Source: Phorcus lineatus (taxonomy: Eukaryota; Mollusca; Gastropoda; Trochida; Trochidae). Taken from it: 64,000 bases of DNA. The stretch lies in contig OV121095.1 in the NCBI GenBank assembly GCA_921293015.1, forward strand, positions 32,337,484 to 32,401,483, in the 5' to 3' direction. A program made the position numbers and the translations under genes. The notes beneath the pieces are model-generated. The model was given only the letters and a program-made list of their open reading frames with translations. It did no database searches and was not told the origin of the DNA. This document shows, one piece after another, positions 25,891 through 39,247 of this stretch. Every line of letters begins with the position of its first letter. Within the stretch, counting starts at the first letter, position 1.

Positions 25891-26384
25891 TTATACATGT
25901 CCTCGACGTGATCTCCGCGCGTTACCCACCAGCCGACGAACGGAAGATTTTACGAACAAAGTAACCCGCCTTATGTGTCAGGTCCACGCGGCCGTGTGGA
26001 TATAATCTCTACGTCATCAATCGGGAGGTTGTTCGAAGCTTGAAAGGCACATATTCCCTAAAGTTAAATTTCAAATTCAAGACATTTTAGACTTAACCAT
26101 CCTTGAAGGCTATGAGTGTAGCCTATATTAAGGAAGAAATTTTAAAAACCTCACACCCCTGATAAGCGGAAAAAATAGCAGTGGAATCTTGAAAAAATCA
26201 TCCATTAAAATTCAATACAGTGACATTATCATCTTGTGTTAACGTACAATTAATGGGATTAACACATAACATTTCAAAATTCTACAATAACTGTACATAA
26301 TAACTGACTGTACATAATCCTCTAGGTTTTCGCCTTATTTGACTCAATAATCAAACTGAGACATTCCCTCTTCTTGAACGCGAA

Positions 26385-26830
26385 TTCATGTGTGATTTAT
26401 CTGATATTGTCTGGTTGTTGCATTTTATTACATAAGTCTTTTTCAATGCCACAACACCTCAACAGAAAAATATAATCTGAAAAATGATAACAAAATTTAA
26501 CTCAATGTTTTTGGCCTGATATCATTGTCGAATTGTGAAAGTCATAAGCTGTCAAAACCATCAAGTCATCTGACGAACATATGGAAAAACACTTCATCGG
26601 TTGTATAATTTAGATTTGATGATTGAATTACCAAATAATCCATTGGAGTCACAATTAGAATGTATGAATCCTAAATAGGTAAAATATTCACAGAGCTTCA
26701 ATTTGTGCACGAAAAGTCAAAATGCGGATGAAAATCACCTGTGATACATACGCCCGATGTAGAAAGGTGCAACTACTTATACATCGCATGAACTAGTTGA
26801 CACAGGCTTTGATCGCGTTCGAGTTCGAAC
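26385..26830. repeat. Module A, second copy
   Basis: Diverged direct copy of 6940-7290, followed by the same degenerate array opening (GTGCAACTA, GAACTAGTTGACACAGGC, TTTGATCGCGTT). It forms most of the spacer between the two large inverted arms. Confidence 0.75.
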
Positions 26831-26999
26831 ACGTATAAGACAATCGCAAGAAACGCGGCTTTTAAACAAAGCATGCATAAGATATTTCATTTGCGAGGCG
26901 CACAACTCCAAATATTTGTAATGAAACACGAAGGTGGTTAGATAAGACGGACTGGTTGTACAGAGTTGTACACAATTACAACTAGTCCTAAAAGATCAT

Positions 27000-28770
27000 G
27001 TATAATTGATTGAAGCGCGTAGAGTTACCTTTCAATGACATCTCGAAGCGAAACAAATGTCAATGCACGAGTATGGATGAATCCATTTAAGCTCATTCCT
27101 ACATAAAATGGACATACCTCTATTAATTTCAATTAACTTTCTTTACTTAACTCACTATACAATTCTATAATTAAGAAACAATCAACACGTTTTGGTTAAA
27201 TTTCACCCCTTCCCTTTATTCACATAAGTCAGAGCCAGTCTACTTCACAACGTTCGCCTGTTACACAACCAGTTCAACATTCCTTCCAACACGGTCATCA
27301 GTTGTAAGATAAGTTCCAACTTATGGGAACAGATTCTCCTTTTAAAGAACTAGTTCGGTTCCCCTGCGATGAACTAGTTCTAACTTCCTGCAACACGTTC
27401 GCCAGCTGTTGAACTAGTTCATCCTTTTCCAACAACGCGTTCACCAGTTGAAGAACTACTTCATTTCTTTTCGCAACACGTTCGCCAGTAAAACAACTAT
27501 ACTTCCACATTTTTTAACTGGTACATCTTACGAATAATAAATTTCAAATCATAAAGCCAGGTACGTACTCTGCAACGTTAAAGTATCATCCGGCAAAATG
27601 TAATAAAATCAACAACTATTTGTCCCACAGAGGAACGAGTTCCACGTTTATAGGGCTTGATCGTTCAACAGAAATTGTGTAGATTCTTTTTCACCCTGAT
27701 TTTACGAGTCTCCTGTAATGAAAGAGATACATGTATTACAGCTCAATGTCAACGTATTGTTTGCAAATCTTCCTAACAGTCCAACTCAACATTATCAAGC
27801 CTAAGTCAACTAGTTCTGTTTGAAGAGAACTTGTTTAACTTTTCCAAAACTTGATTACAATGTGAAACGCAGCGATATGAAAGTATTTCTACCGAGTTTG
27901 AATTGTCACGGGTAAATTTGTACTTATAATCGAAGATGCATAAAATCTTAATATAGCTAATACCTTGAAAAGGTATGAATTTGAATCTGGTCATTTGCTA
28001 TAAATAAACAGTTCACACTATTACAACTTGGTCAACTTTTCAACAACTCGATCAGCGCTCTAGAACTAGTTCACGAGTTGATGTAAATTTTGTATTGAGA
28101 CCAAAGTTAAAAAGTGTCTGCTAACGTTTGTGCTGATGGCAATTTTTATCAAATATGTTATTTTGCCATAATGTTGAACCATTTCAAACAAAAGCGAACC
28201 CGTTTTGGTCTGCTTGAACTGAAAAACGATTCCAAATATGCGCGAGCCTTGATGAAGTAGTTCCATATGTTGAGAACTAGTTCACCAAAGTTTGAACATG
28301 TTCCGGATTTGTACATCTAGTTCGCAATATCTAAAGTTTTTCCATTTTGGAAGACAGGATTGGTTGCAGGGTATTTTTCAGAGAGATGAAAAGTATTTGA
28401 TCAATAAGTCATTCGATGATTGTTTAAAAATGCATTAAACATGTACATGTATGTAACAATAATGTGTTCACAGCGTGTCGAGTCCTCGCACATTTCAAAG
28501 TCTGTAGCAGCTGTGACTATTTGCAGCTACTGTTGAACCTTTCAATATATCTTTGTAATATCTTTGACTTTTTCCATCGTAGTAATTTACAATTTTTCTC
28601 AACACTGCTAAAAAGTTGTTTTTATAAACATCAGTGTGCAAGTTTTTATCATTTGAACATCTTAACCGAGTGAAATCTTCAATACGACCAGAATTTGAGA
28701 ACTAGTTTCACCCTCTTTACAACTAAGGATTTCACTTTTGGCGAACTAGTCCACGGCTGTGAGAGAGATA
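27000..28770 (-). repeat. Right arm of a large inverted repeat
   Basis: Reverse complement of 24290-25890. It carries arrays at 27348-27502, 28015-28090 and 28260-28330, and module Y at 27500-27990. The last part (AATACGACCAGAATTTGAGA, TTTTGGCGAACTAGTCC) also matches the plus copy at 13225-13310. Confidence 0.75.
27348..27502. repeat. Phased palindrome array, 8 cores
   Basis: Core starts at 27348, 27372, 27392, 27412, 27434, 27454, 27475 and 27495 (spacings 24,20,20,22,20,21,20). It alternates AACTAGTT with AACACGTT or AACGCGTT, with decayed members AACTACTT and AACTATAC still in phase. Confidence 0.88.
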
Positions 28771-29898
28771 ACAATTTCTATCCTTTTCAAGGCAATTCGT
28801 TGCTGAATGGAAGTCATATTTCTCTCCCAAAATGTACAAAGCGTTCCGACTAATCAACGCGTGTCGAGTTTTCCGCAAATATATATTCGGAACCGACCTT
28901 CAAGTACTGATAGCCTTTTTGATAAGTACATGTACAATTTGTCAAGATTTTAAAGGCTCAGTGCGTTTGATTCTGTTAGAATAAATATGATGCTGAAGCT
29001 TAATGCAGAAGCCAATTTTCATGAAATTGTCATGTATGTCAACATAAAAAAGGTGTCGTACCATGATGAGAATGCAATTTAATTGTAAACATTTTAGCCC
29101 GCTGTTTTGTTTGTGTCAATTGAGTATGGTAACATGAGGGGTGCGCAAATTAACTTCCTTAGTATTCATGTATCACTTCATACGGAAGTTATTTAATTCA
29201 TTCAACCTCTGCTTATCAGGTCACCATTTCATTTATGGAAATGCATGTCACGGCATCGGAAGCACTACGAATTAGAGAACTCTTTCAACGCGCCCACTCT
29301 TTCTCAGGCCTCAACAAGTTCGTCTTCTCGCACAACGAGTTCATCAGTTGCAGGATTCAAACGACGAAAACTATCGTGAAAACGTGATGAGGATAGTTGA
29401 CGTAAATGTTTTGGAACGAAGCGCAATCTAGTTGTTCGCTGCACCCGTGAACGTTTTAACGTGGAACATTATTGAAATGCTGTGGGTTAGGAACTAGATG
29501 TGCAAGATGTTTTTTATATTTTTTTCTGTGTGGACCGTGGTAGAGATTGTTGTTAATGAAGTTGGCGGATTTATAAACGTATTATTTCATTAGTGTATGG
29601 TCGAGACGATTTGTATACGTTTTTCGGAGCGTTGGACTCATTGCGCAATTGTGATCGTGTTGTCGAAAGGCTTTAAGGGGTACAACAAGTCGGATTCAAA
29701 AGTAAAGAAATGTGGTCAAGTTGTTGAGATTTTCGAACGAGTTGAACATGTATCATTTTGTTCTTTAATATAAGGAACGAGTTTTACAAATAGTTGTCAA
29801 ATGTGTAAAACAAACTGTTAGATAATAAGTTTTAAGTTATTTAGTTGCTGGTGGTTTTTAACGAGATATAATTATCTGAACGGGACGAGTTGTAGATG

Positions 29899-29960
29899 TG
29901 ATGTGAGGTGAGGTTTAACGCCGCTTTCAATAGTTTTTCACTTATATCGCGGCTGCTATT
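29899..29960 (-). mobile_element. Truncated SINE 3' core
   Basis: GGTTTAACGCCGCTTTCAA and ATCGCGGCTGC match the cores at 6215 and 30590. Only the distal part is present, with a GTGAGGTGAG tail. Confidence 0.6.
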
Positions 29961-30589
29961 ATATGGAAACAAGTTTGGGCTCTTTTGGCTTGACCATGAT
30001 ATAGGCGCTCTATAAATGAATTCTTTTGTTATTCAGGATTCAGCCTTAATTGTTATTGGCGTGTTCAGCAAGTTTCTAAAATCATTATTATTTCACCGAT
30101 TTTATAGAGCATATTTATCGAAAAGGACTGATGCTATAACAGCAAACATTTCTAGTCGACCTGTGGTGAAAGCTTTTGGGCCTAATCGGTTATTGCATAA
30201 AAAGCCCAGTTCGACTTATAGTCAAAAAAAAGTATGTCGAGACGAAGTCGTTCAATGTGAGTCATTTTACTATCTTTGTCAATTAACCCTATCTGTCCTC
30301 TCATTTTATTATTTGAATCAGTCGATTTCTTACTGCACTGAACACAGCAAGATGACATGACATTTATGATATATGAAGTTTAAGTTTCTTTCATTTCTTT
30401 TTTCTCTGGGTATGACCTAGTTTAGAGGAGTATGGCTGGAGTGGAGTGCAAGTACATTAGCAAATGTAATTTGTTCACATTTTTGTCACGCATACATTAG
30501 GTTCAGCACGTTTCAAATGACGTTATGAAATATGTGCGTTTGGAAGAATTATTTTAGCTTAGTAAGGAATGTAGATCTCACTGCGCGTG

Positions 30590-30762
30590 CATTGGTGTTT
30601 ATCGCCGCTTTCAAGATTATTTCACTTGTAGCGCGGCTGCAGTAATATCCAGGGAGAAAGCCCGCATCACCATTGTGGGATGCGCCACGGACCTTCTGAT
30701 CCAAGGCGTAACGCTCTCACCACTGGGCAATCTCGCTCCTAACCGCGCGGGCGCACCGTGGC
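30590..30762 (-). mobile_element. tRNA-derived SINE
   Basis: On the minus strand the tRNA-like head TTGCCCAGTGGTGAGAGCG lies near 30745, followed by a body with GTGATGCGGGCTTTCTCCC and a core ending in GCGGCGATAAAC. Same family as 6215-6512. Confidence 0.65.
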
Positions 30763-31239
30763 TATGTACTAACATCCCGGAATAATTATATAACATTCAA
30801 GGAATGCTAATTTGAATATTTCATATTTACATGTATTGAAACATTTTCAATTATGCATTTATGCATTAGGTTTTAAATCTCTGAGATGGGATTTTATATA
30901 AAAATTAGGTCCTTTTTAAAATTATTATATGTTTTTCCATGATGACATTTTGTAAACAACATGCAAAGTTTTTATAATAAAGGCTTGTGATAATTAGATC
31001 TATGTGGTAATCGAAAATCTTTGTTCCCAAGGAAACGATAACGTTTGAACATTGAAATTCAAAAAAAAAACCATAAAAATTAAACATAACGTTTTGTCAA
31101 TATACCTCGATTCAATGACCTAAACATCATATTAATTCAGTTCTGATCCTAAAACAATATTTGTAAATATTAAAATAAGTAACATGTTGGTACTTTGTAT
31201 TGTGTTTAAACAAACCTAATTCTTATTTCATTACGAAAA

Positions 31240-31640
31240 TGACTTGACAGCAATGCATATTGATAGAATATTTAAGCAAAAACATGTACGTGATCCTATT
31301 TAAAGTCGAAAACCGAGTCGGGAAGTAAAGTTAAATTCCGTATAATACTCCTCTCCTTTTGTCCTGCAACTGTTCAACTAGTTCGGCGAGAGGATGAACT
31401 AGTTCGCAAGACTTGAACCAGTTGTTGAAAAGACGGTATGACTTCTGCCTCTGGTGGGTAGTATTGGGTAGTATGTTTGTTTTGTCTATGAAATAACACG
31501 AAACCTGTATGTACATAGTTGTCAAATTCGGAATGAGTTGAAGATCTTGCGAACTAGTTGTAAAAAGTCAGAACACGTTCAAGACATTTACAACTAGTTC
31601 TAGACATGTTGAACTAGTTCAATCCTTATACGAGTCCAAG
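31240..31640. repeat. Module P, copy 3
   Basis: Direct copy of 8440-8830: GTTCAACTAGTTCGGCGAGA, GATGAACTAGTTCGCAAG, GCGAACTAGTTGTAAAAAGT and ACAACTAGTTCTAGACATG are all present. Confidence 0.85.
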
Positions 31641-33146
31641 TGATACATAACCGAGTTTGTCTAGTGTAAAATTGTTTGTTTACCCAATTGATTTATTCAA
31701 ACCACCGAAAATATTGCATTAGAAACATATTTAAGATCTCGGTCCCATTAAGTGAACGATTCCAACATGAAAGATAAATATTCTACTTTATTTTACTATT
31801 ATTACTAGTAATATTACTATTTACTTTACTATTTATACTAATATCGAGTGAATAATTTCGATTACAAAAATCAGTATTATGAAGAATATTGTAGCTTCAA
31901 AGGTTGTTTAGAAAAAAATAACAAATTAACAGGTTATTTCCTCTTTTCGTCATCAGAAAAACTTTCACATTGAACAAATTGCAATATAGAGTTCTGCTCC
32001 TCATAAAAACGTGCAAAACGTGAAACGCGTTCATCAATGGTGAAGTAGTCGATGTAGGCCAGGTCGGGTTGTAGAGTTTGTTTAGGGATTATAGAGGTAT
32101 ACCTGTAATAAAATAGAAAAATGTAGCACTTGCGTCTTCAAGTATGGGCTGTCCGCGAAATCCGGTGAAGACAATCGAGACAGTGTGTGTTGGAACAAGC
32201 TCGTTTATTGTGAAACTTGTTCCACAATGTGTGAAATCTTTGTTGATTAAATATAAGCTGTGACAATACAAAATTATTTCACATGTAGAGGATATAAACC
32301 TTGCTTTATAAATGTGATTAAGATATTCCAAAGATCATATGGCAAAACGATATTGTAACTAGTTCCACAACTTGAAACGCGTTCATGAAAAACTCGAACT
32401 GGTTTAACAATTGCGAATGTGATGCAGGTAATGTTGAAATGTATCGAGTTTATTCATCAATGTCACTCGTACTATTTATGGAGGTGTTTCCGAATTTTGC
32501 ATGTATTAATTCCAAGAGAGACTGACTATCTACTAGTATTTCAAAAGTTTTATAAGTCTGGTCAAATTCACATCAACTTGTGAACTAGTTCTAATTACAT
32601 CAACTCGTGAACTAGTTCTCGAGCGCTGATTGAGTTGTTGAAAAGTTGACCGAGTTGTATCAGTGTGAACTGCCTTCTACTGTAACGCGAGTGACTAAAT
32701 TCGGTCATGATTTTTTAAGGTACAAGGTTTATATATTTCTTACCTGTGACATATTAAACTCGTTTGCAGAAATACTTTCATATCGCTACTTTTCATCATG
32801 TAAGCAAAACAAGTTGTGCTAAACTTAAACACGCTCTCCAACACAAACGGTCTAGTTAGGGTCAGGCTTTATCATGTTGAATTAAACTGCATGTGTCTAA
32901 GATTGGGAAACATGACGTGAATATAGAAAACTGTAATACCTGTATGTCTTTTGATACAACACAGCCGTGAATCAGGAGAAAATCAAACTGAAAAACGTTG
33001 AACTCGTTCCTCGGTGAGACACAAATAATTTTAAAAAAATATTTTATCATATTTTACCGGATGATACTTTAACCTTGCAGAATATGTACATGGTTTTATG
33101 GTTTGAATTTCATTATTAATAACAAAAAAATGTTTAAAAAGTGGGG

Positions 33147-33486
33147 AACATGTTGTTAAACTGGCGAACGTGTTGTTGAAAATTGAACTAGTTCTACAAC
33201 TGACGAACGTGTTTTTGAAAATTGAACTAGTTCTACAACTGGCGAACGTGTTGTTGAAAATTTAACTAGTTCTACAACTTGCGAACGTGTTGTTGAAAAT
33301 TGAACTAGTTCTACAACTGGCGAACGTGTTGTTGAAAATTGAACTAGTTCTTCAACTGGAGAACGTGATGTTAAAAATTGAACTAGTTCCACAACTGGCG
33401 AACTTGTAGTTGAAAATTCAATTAGTTCTTCAACTTGCGAATGTGTTGTCGAAAATACAACTAGTTCCACAACTGGCGAACGCGTT
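33147..33486. repeat. Best-preserved phased palindrome array, 18 cores
   Basis: Core starts are 33147, 33167, 33186, 33206, 33225, 33245, 33264, 33284, 33303, 33323, 33342, 33362, 33381, 33401, 33420, 33440, 33459 and 33479. After the first gap, spacings alternate 19 and 20 without exception, giving a 39-bp unit in which AACTAGTT alternates with AACGTGTT, ending in AACGCGTT. Each AACTAGTT is followed by CTACAACTGGCG and each AACGTGTT by GTTGAAAATT. Because 39 is a multiple of 3, a minus-strand open frame with a 13-residue repeat (ELVQFSTTRSPVV) results; I do not regard it as a gene. Confidence 0.95.
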
Positions 33487-34759
33487 GCTTGGACTTGCTC
33501 TGACCTGCTACTAAGCAGGTAAATACATGTACTAGAAACATTTCACTCAAAATGTGTTAATATTTTCGTTTTATAGAGAAAGGGAATTAAGTAAAGAATG
33601 TTAATTGTAATTAATTGACGTATCTCAATTTTATGTAGGAATAAGTTGAAATGGTTTCATCCAAGCTCGGGATTGTCATTTTTTCGCTTCGAGGTGATTG
33701 AAAGGCTATTCTACGTGCTTCAATTCTACCATCTTCCCACGGCAAAGTGAAAACGTATCGATATAGACTATCAATTTTCTCGGAGCGGGACGAGTTTGTA
33801 ATCTTCGGGTTCCAGTCGTGACGTTGTTAAGATGCGTCTCTATGTACCTTTCCACCCACTGACGAATACAAGATTTAAATTGACAAAGTAGCTCTCCTTT
33901 TGTTTTAGCCGTACATCGTTGCGTGGATAGAATTGCTACGTTCGATTAAAGTTATATTTCAAATTCAAAACATTTAAGATTTAGTGAAGCCTATAAGTAG
34001 ATTCTAAATTAACGACAAAATTTTAAACCCTAACACCCCTCGTGTTGAAAAAACAACCACTAAGAACGCAAAACAGAGACGTCCATGTTTTTGTAACTCT
34101 CCGTTGGAGGAATAAAGAATATAATTATCACATTGGATTAACGTAATTGTTAAATTACCATTTACCCTCTGAATACCTAGTGCCGCTAACATTTTGTGCG
34201 AAAACAAGATAGTGGGCAACGTTGTACAAAACTTTCACTGAGGCGTTAAAAAATGCTCAGAAGATAATAAAAATTCAACTGTAGTGTGCTGAAATGAATG
34301 TGATTGGGTCGAGGTCTTTTTCACGAGAAAATTCAAATAAAGATGAAAATGCGTTGATTATAAACGGAAAAGCGCAATGGACGTGAACTGTTACTCCATT
34401 GTTTCATTGGCTGTAATTAACCTATTGTTTTTAAAAGCGCAATTCAATTGTTATTATTCAAGAGACAAAATGACAGTGATCATGATGGAATGTTTACATC
34501 CTATGTTTACGACCGATTGTTCGTGAGATAATATAAGTTATCTTTTTGTAATCATTTTGTTGAACATATAGTTTCATATTGACGTCACGCGGAACAAAGT
34601 GCAGGAAAATGGACTTTGCATGGAAATACCTCCTGATGTTTCACAATAAAAGTGGGATAGTGACTGAATTTTCAACGACTGATAGTTATTTTTTCTATCT
34701 TGAAAACGGCAACTGTTCAACAACATTTAAGGTTGCTTTCATTAGCCCTCCCACTTGAT

Positions 34760-34930
34760 TTCAGTGATACACTTCTTCTTTTGTCCTACAACAGTTCAAC
34801 TAGTTCGGCGAGAGCGTGAACTAGTTGTGAACTAGTTGTTGAAAAGTCGGAACGAGTTCTACCTCTGGTCGTATTGCATATTTAAATCAATCAATCATGT
34901 TTCATTTGTCTTAGAAGTAACTATCGAGCC
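34760..34930. repeat. Module P, copy 4 (truncated)
   Basis: Direct copy of the 8530-8700 part of module P, with AACTAGTT near 34798, 34818 and 34829. It breaks off near 34920 at TATCGAGCCCCTGAGTTGAC, which resembles the inverted terminal word seen at 13040 and 42069. Confidence 0.8.
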
Positions 34931-36867
34931 CCTGAGTTGACGTTGACTAAATTATTTAACATTTAATGACTTACACATATTGAACATTTTAAAGTTATTT
35001 GTAAAACTAGTTCCTTGGACTGAACAAGAAAATGACACTTGTTCAAATCGTTTGAAACTCTCAAAAACTTGATCACAAACAGTCCACAACGCGATCCAAC
35101 GCGTTAAACGTTTTTCACAACTTGCTTTTGTTAGAAGCTGAGAGTAACTTCTTTCTCTGGTGACGATTTTGATCAAGAACAGTATAAAAAGCAATTCTTA
35201 TGCTGAATTGATATTGTAGATACATGATTGTTCAAAAAACAATTGAACGCTAAAATAATAGGTTCGAATTCATTCACTCAGGACTAGTAAAAAAAAGTTA
35301 AGTTCGAGATCTAAATCTTAAACTAATTACCAAAACAGATCTGAATTATTTAAGGTAACTTAATGAACTAGAGAGATGTTTATTGGATCATCGTGTTAAG
35401 ACTTTCAAAGTATAAGGCAGTTCGCACTGATACAACTCGATAAACTTTTCAACAACTCGATCAGCGCTATACAACTAGTTCACGAGTTTTAATGAGATCA
35501 AACTAAATAAGAATCATTTCTCCTTAATGATTACAAAGTTTATAACAAATGGTTTCAACAAATCCACAACTCGTTAGATGTTCGGAGAACTAGTTCGATA
35601 TGTCGAGAACTAGTTGTAAATGTCTAGAACGCGCTATGACTTTTTACAACTAGTTCGCAACGTCGTCAGCTATGTCTGTTTAAAACAACAAGGTAGGTTC
35701 CAACGTATTTCTTAAACAAATAAAACATGTCTTATGAAAGGAATAACTTATTTTATCCTACTGTGGTCATTAATATTCAAACTTTGCTCACATTCTTCCG
35801 AGTCCTCAACGCGATTTTACGAGAGCACATGTGGTGAACTTTTTGTTTCTTGTTGAATCTTAACACCGTTGCACTTTTCGGGGTGACTGTAGTAATAATG
35901 TATTGTTGATTGTTACAGCTTACCATTCTTTGATGATTCTTTTGAATTAAAAGAAAATGTAAATTCAGCAGCTCTTTTCGATTTTTTATACTTATATTTT
36001 CCTCTCAAAACATAAAATAAATGATTTGATAAATAGTAGCGATATCTAAAATTCAAAGAGTGTTTGCAAAATTTGCTTTTTACCAGCTAAAATCAACAAT
36101 GGGATTTTCCGGACTTTCAGCAACTAGTTCATGCCTTTCTGGACTTGTTCATCGTCTCGCTCAATTAGTTCAACAGTTTAGGGCACAGGAGAAATTGAAA
36201 ATTGCATTGTTTCGTTTTTAGTGTTATACACTTCTTTACGTTGGGTAACGTTAGTGGGATTTATTCGGTCAATATTGATAACTCTCATCCCATGTTCTAC
36301 GGGGTCTTTTTCATCTTCTGCTCCAGAAGCAAAAGGCCTGTACAGAGTTCTTACCTGATGAGGATTATCATAAAAGAATTTGGTGACGGATATAAGTCCT
36401 TATACTTTTCATCCCCAGACACAGCGAATCTGACAGGTCATATTTAAATTATCTCCGTCTCAGCTTTTCTCAACTATAAAACCATAAGGCCTAGTTAAAT
36501 TAACATATTGAACAATGATAATTTGTGGCTGAGCCTTTTGGAAATTTCATTTAATGAAACCTATATTTTGGTTTCCGTTTGCATAGAAACACATCCAGGA
36601 AATTTGTTTCCGTTGCAGAACGGAAAACTCATGTACCCAAGTCACAAAAACGTATAGGTTTTATTGCAGTTGAAAGGATATATCGACATGTAGGTAGACA
36701 TGCGTCGAGATAAATGTAAACCAAAGATTTCTTTCCTAAGACTATTTTCCGGGTTTTATTAAAATTTAAAATTGAAGAAATTATTTTATGTCGTCCATTT
36801 TAAATGCTTATTCTCCGTTCGGAGTAGCCTTTTAATGTAACTCTTGAGCTACTTAAATATATAGAGA

Positions 36868-36998
36868 TTATTACCCGAGGAGGTGTGTTGTAAGATTTTT
36901 ACGAAACGAGTGAGATTTTTTTTATTCTCGCTCGGGTTATATACACATTTGAAAGAGATTCGTAAGTGTCATATGATACACTTCCGAGGGTAATAACT
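36868..36998. mobile_element. Short foldback element
   Basis: Ends AGATTATTACCCGAGG and CGAGGGTAATAACTT are inverted repeats. Inside, GAAACGAGTGAGA faces TCTCGCTCGGGTT. Likely a small non-autonomous DNA element. It is related in style to those at 39340 and 39961. Confidence 0.55.
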
Positions 36999-37379
36999 TC
37001 TTAATACCGAGTCTATTCTATTTCAACCGCGTGTGTATTCGACGACCCGTAATAGTGGCGTCATGAATAATCGTCACATCACATCAAAATACGGTAACTC
37101 GCGCTGAATCAATCATTGCTTGGCAAAAGTTATGTGGGATTATTTCACACTCTTGCAATATTTCTATTATTTACATTTTTGAAATCTTTAACTTCAAAAG
37201 CTATGTTTATTGAATTTTTCAATGATATAAAACAATACAGTTGGAATTCGGCTTCGCTGCCCTATACAGGGTGATGAACATGATACATGCACGTCAGTGT
37301 TTGGTAATTCCTTCATGTGTTTTAGTTAAGTTTAATTTTGGTGCAATATCGCAAGACCTCAAAAATACACTGAGCCGAT

Positions 37380-38000
37380 GTTCAGCCAACAACTAAATAT
37401 CACTTGAACAAGTTGTTCAACGCTCTCGAAAACTAAATCTCATCTTTACATCATGTCCAGGCTTTCTACAATTAAATCTCTCTCAAACAACTCCTTTTAC
37501 GTACACGATAACGTACACAAATGCTGAGGCAACAACTTACTCAAATTTCTACAAATCGTTCACAACTTAATAACCCTCGAACATGCAAAAAAGTCTATGC
37601 TTTCAACACCTTAATAACACGTCTACAACGCTATTCGCACTCACAACATGCAGATCCAACTTTTAGAACTTGAAGATAAGCCAACAACTAAATAAAAAAT
37701 ATACAACTAGTTTGCCGTTATTTATACTAATTCACATATCTTCAACATTTATACCTTTGTTCAACTCGATATATGCTATCACTCCCTACAACTAAATCAC
37801 GCTTGTATAACGCGTTCCGCACTCTTAACATGCACAAATATATAAATTCTACGTCTCATCCTGTGCTTCAACTCACTAAATCACACATATACAACTCATT
37901 CCACGTACTCAACAACTAACAAATAGATCTACAAAATGTACAAGTGGTTTCCATCTGTCAAAGTCCAATTATAACATACATACAACTTGTATTAGATATA
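37380..38000. repeat. Second degenerate half-site array
   Basis: Same type as 15020-17460: CAACAACTAAATC and ACAACGCGTTCC-like words alternate at roughly 40 bp. Most right half-sites are lost. Confidence 0.65.
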
Positions 38001-38074
38001 CCCACACTTCCCGAGTTGTATCGCTCAATACACCTCCTGTTTGAATCGTGGGTCTCCGAGGCGTAGCGTTCAAA

Positions 38075-38865
38075 CTTGCATCAACTAGTTCACGCTTTGC
38101 AGAACGTGTTCCTCATTTCCTCTACTAGTGACATGTCGTTCACGCTGTTTTATTCGAGGGGTCCTCGTGCTTACTGAGTTGGTTTTAGCGGATGACATCA
38201 AGGATATATACACAACGAACAGATGGAGAATAAAATGGAGATTTGCACTATGTTCATCTTGAGTAATACTCAAGTAGTTGTTCTTTAAATGCAGTGACCT
38301 TGACAAGAAGTTTTTTTCTTTTTTCCACCATGGTAATAAAGATTAAAATAAATCTCTAAAAAAACCTTTGCAAATGGACAGTATAGTCTTTAGGGATGAA
38401 ATAAAGTTCAAACTGATGATACGCATACTCGGTCAAGTTTTCAACAACTCGATCACCACTCAAGAACTTGTTACCGAGTTGTTTAACACACATTTTCTTT
38501 ATGAAGAACCATTTTGTTGCATAATGTAGTAATGCTTTTCGTACGGAAGCTGATCGCAACTTTGCAACTGAATGAGAACAAGTTAAATCTTCCTGGAAAT
38601 AGTTCTAAATATCTAGAACGCGTTTTTATTTTGTACAACTAGTTCGTTTGACTAAATTATTCTCGAGTTGTTGAAAAGTGTCAGGAGGTACTTGAAAAAG
38701 AAACTATTTAATTCATTTCCAATTGTTCATTAAGTACATTATCATCTACAACAATGTACAGGTCTACAACGTGTTGGGACTCGACAACGCGACCACAGTC
38801 TGTGTCAACTCGTTCACGCGTTGGAGAACTAGTTGCATGTTTTCCATGATGAGCGCACCTGTTGA
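38075..38865 (-). repeat. Module D, right copy
   Basis: Inverted copy of 18050-18515, with an extra AT-rich segment (38170-38450) not seen in the left copy. AACTAGTT lies near 38082, 38636 and 38827. Confidence 0.8.
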
Positions 38866-39247
38866 ATTAAGTAAATGAATATATTACCCATATGGGAAGA
38901 TGGACACAGGGTAATATTTTTCCTGTAAGTCACACGGGAGTTACACATTTTCTTGGCATTTGATTGGTTGATGTGAACCAATGAAAAAGAACGTAGTGCC
39001 GGGACTATTTCATTCATCTTTCAAAGTTGTCCCGACTGGTAAGTTGTTTACCCTTAGACTGAATTTTAACAATGTATATTTATTCCATGTAGTTGCCAGT
39101 CGTCATTTCTCAGATGTGCCGCCACAAACAACATGAAATAAGCCTGCCACATTGCACAAAAGCATAGAAATTATCAATTACTAAATTAGTTCTTCATCAC
39201 GTTAAGCTAACAGTCGCGAAGAAGCGCCTGGTTCCGTTCTAACGTAA

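Noticed and set aside
30016-30360. 114-codon plus frame
   Set aside because: No recognisable motif, no splice or promoter support; it starts just after a repeat-like GGCGCTCTATAAATG word.
33156-33470. Minus-strand 104-codon frame with a 13-residue repeat
   Set aside because: It is a translation of the 39-bp phased array; the repeat length happens to be a multiple of three. Other arrays with 40-41 bp units are not open.
33147-33486. CRISPR array
   Set aside because: Units of 39 bp have no unique spacers, cores are palindromic and alternate, and the window is eukaryotic.
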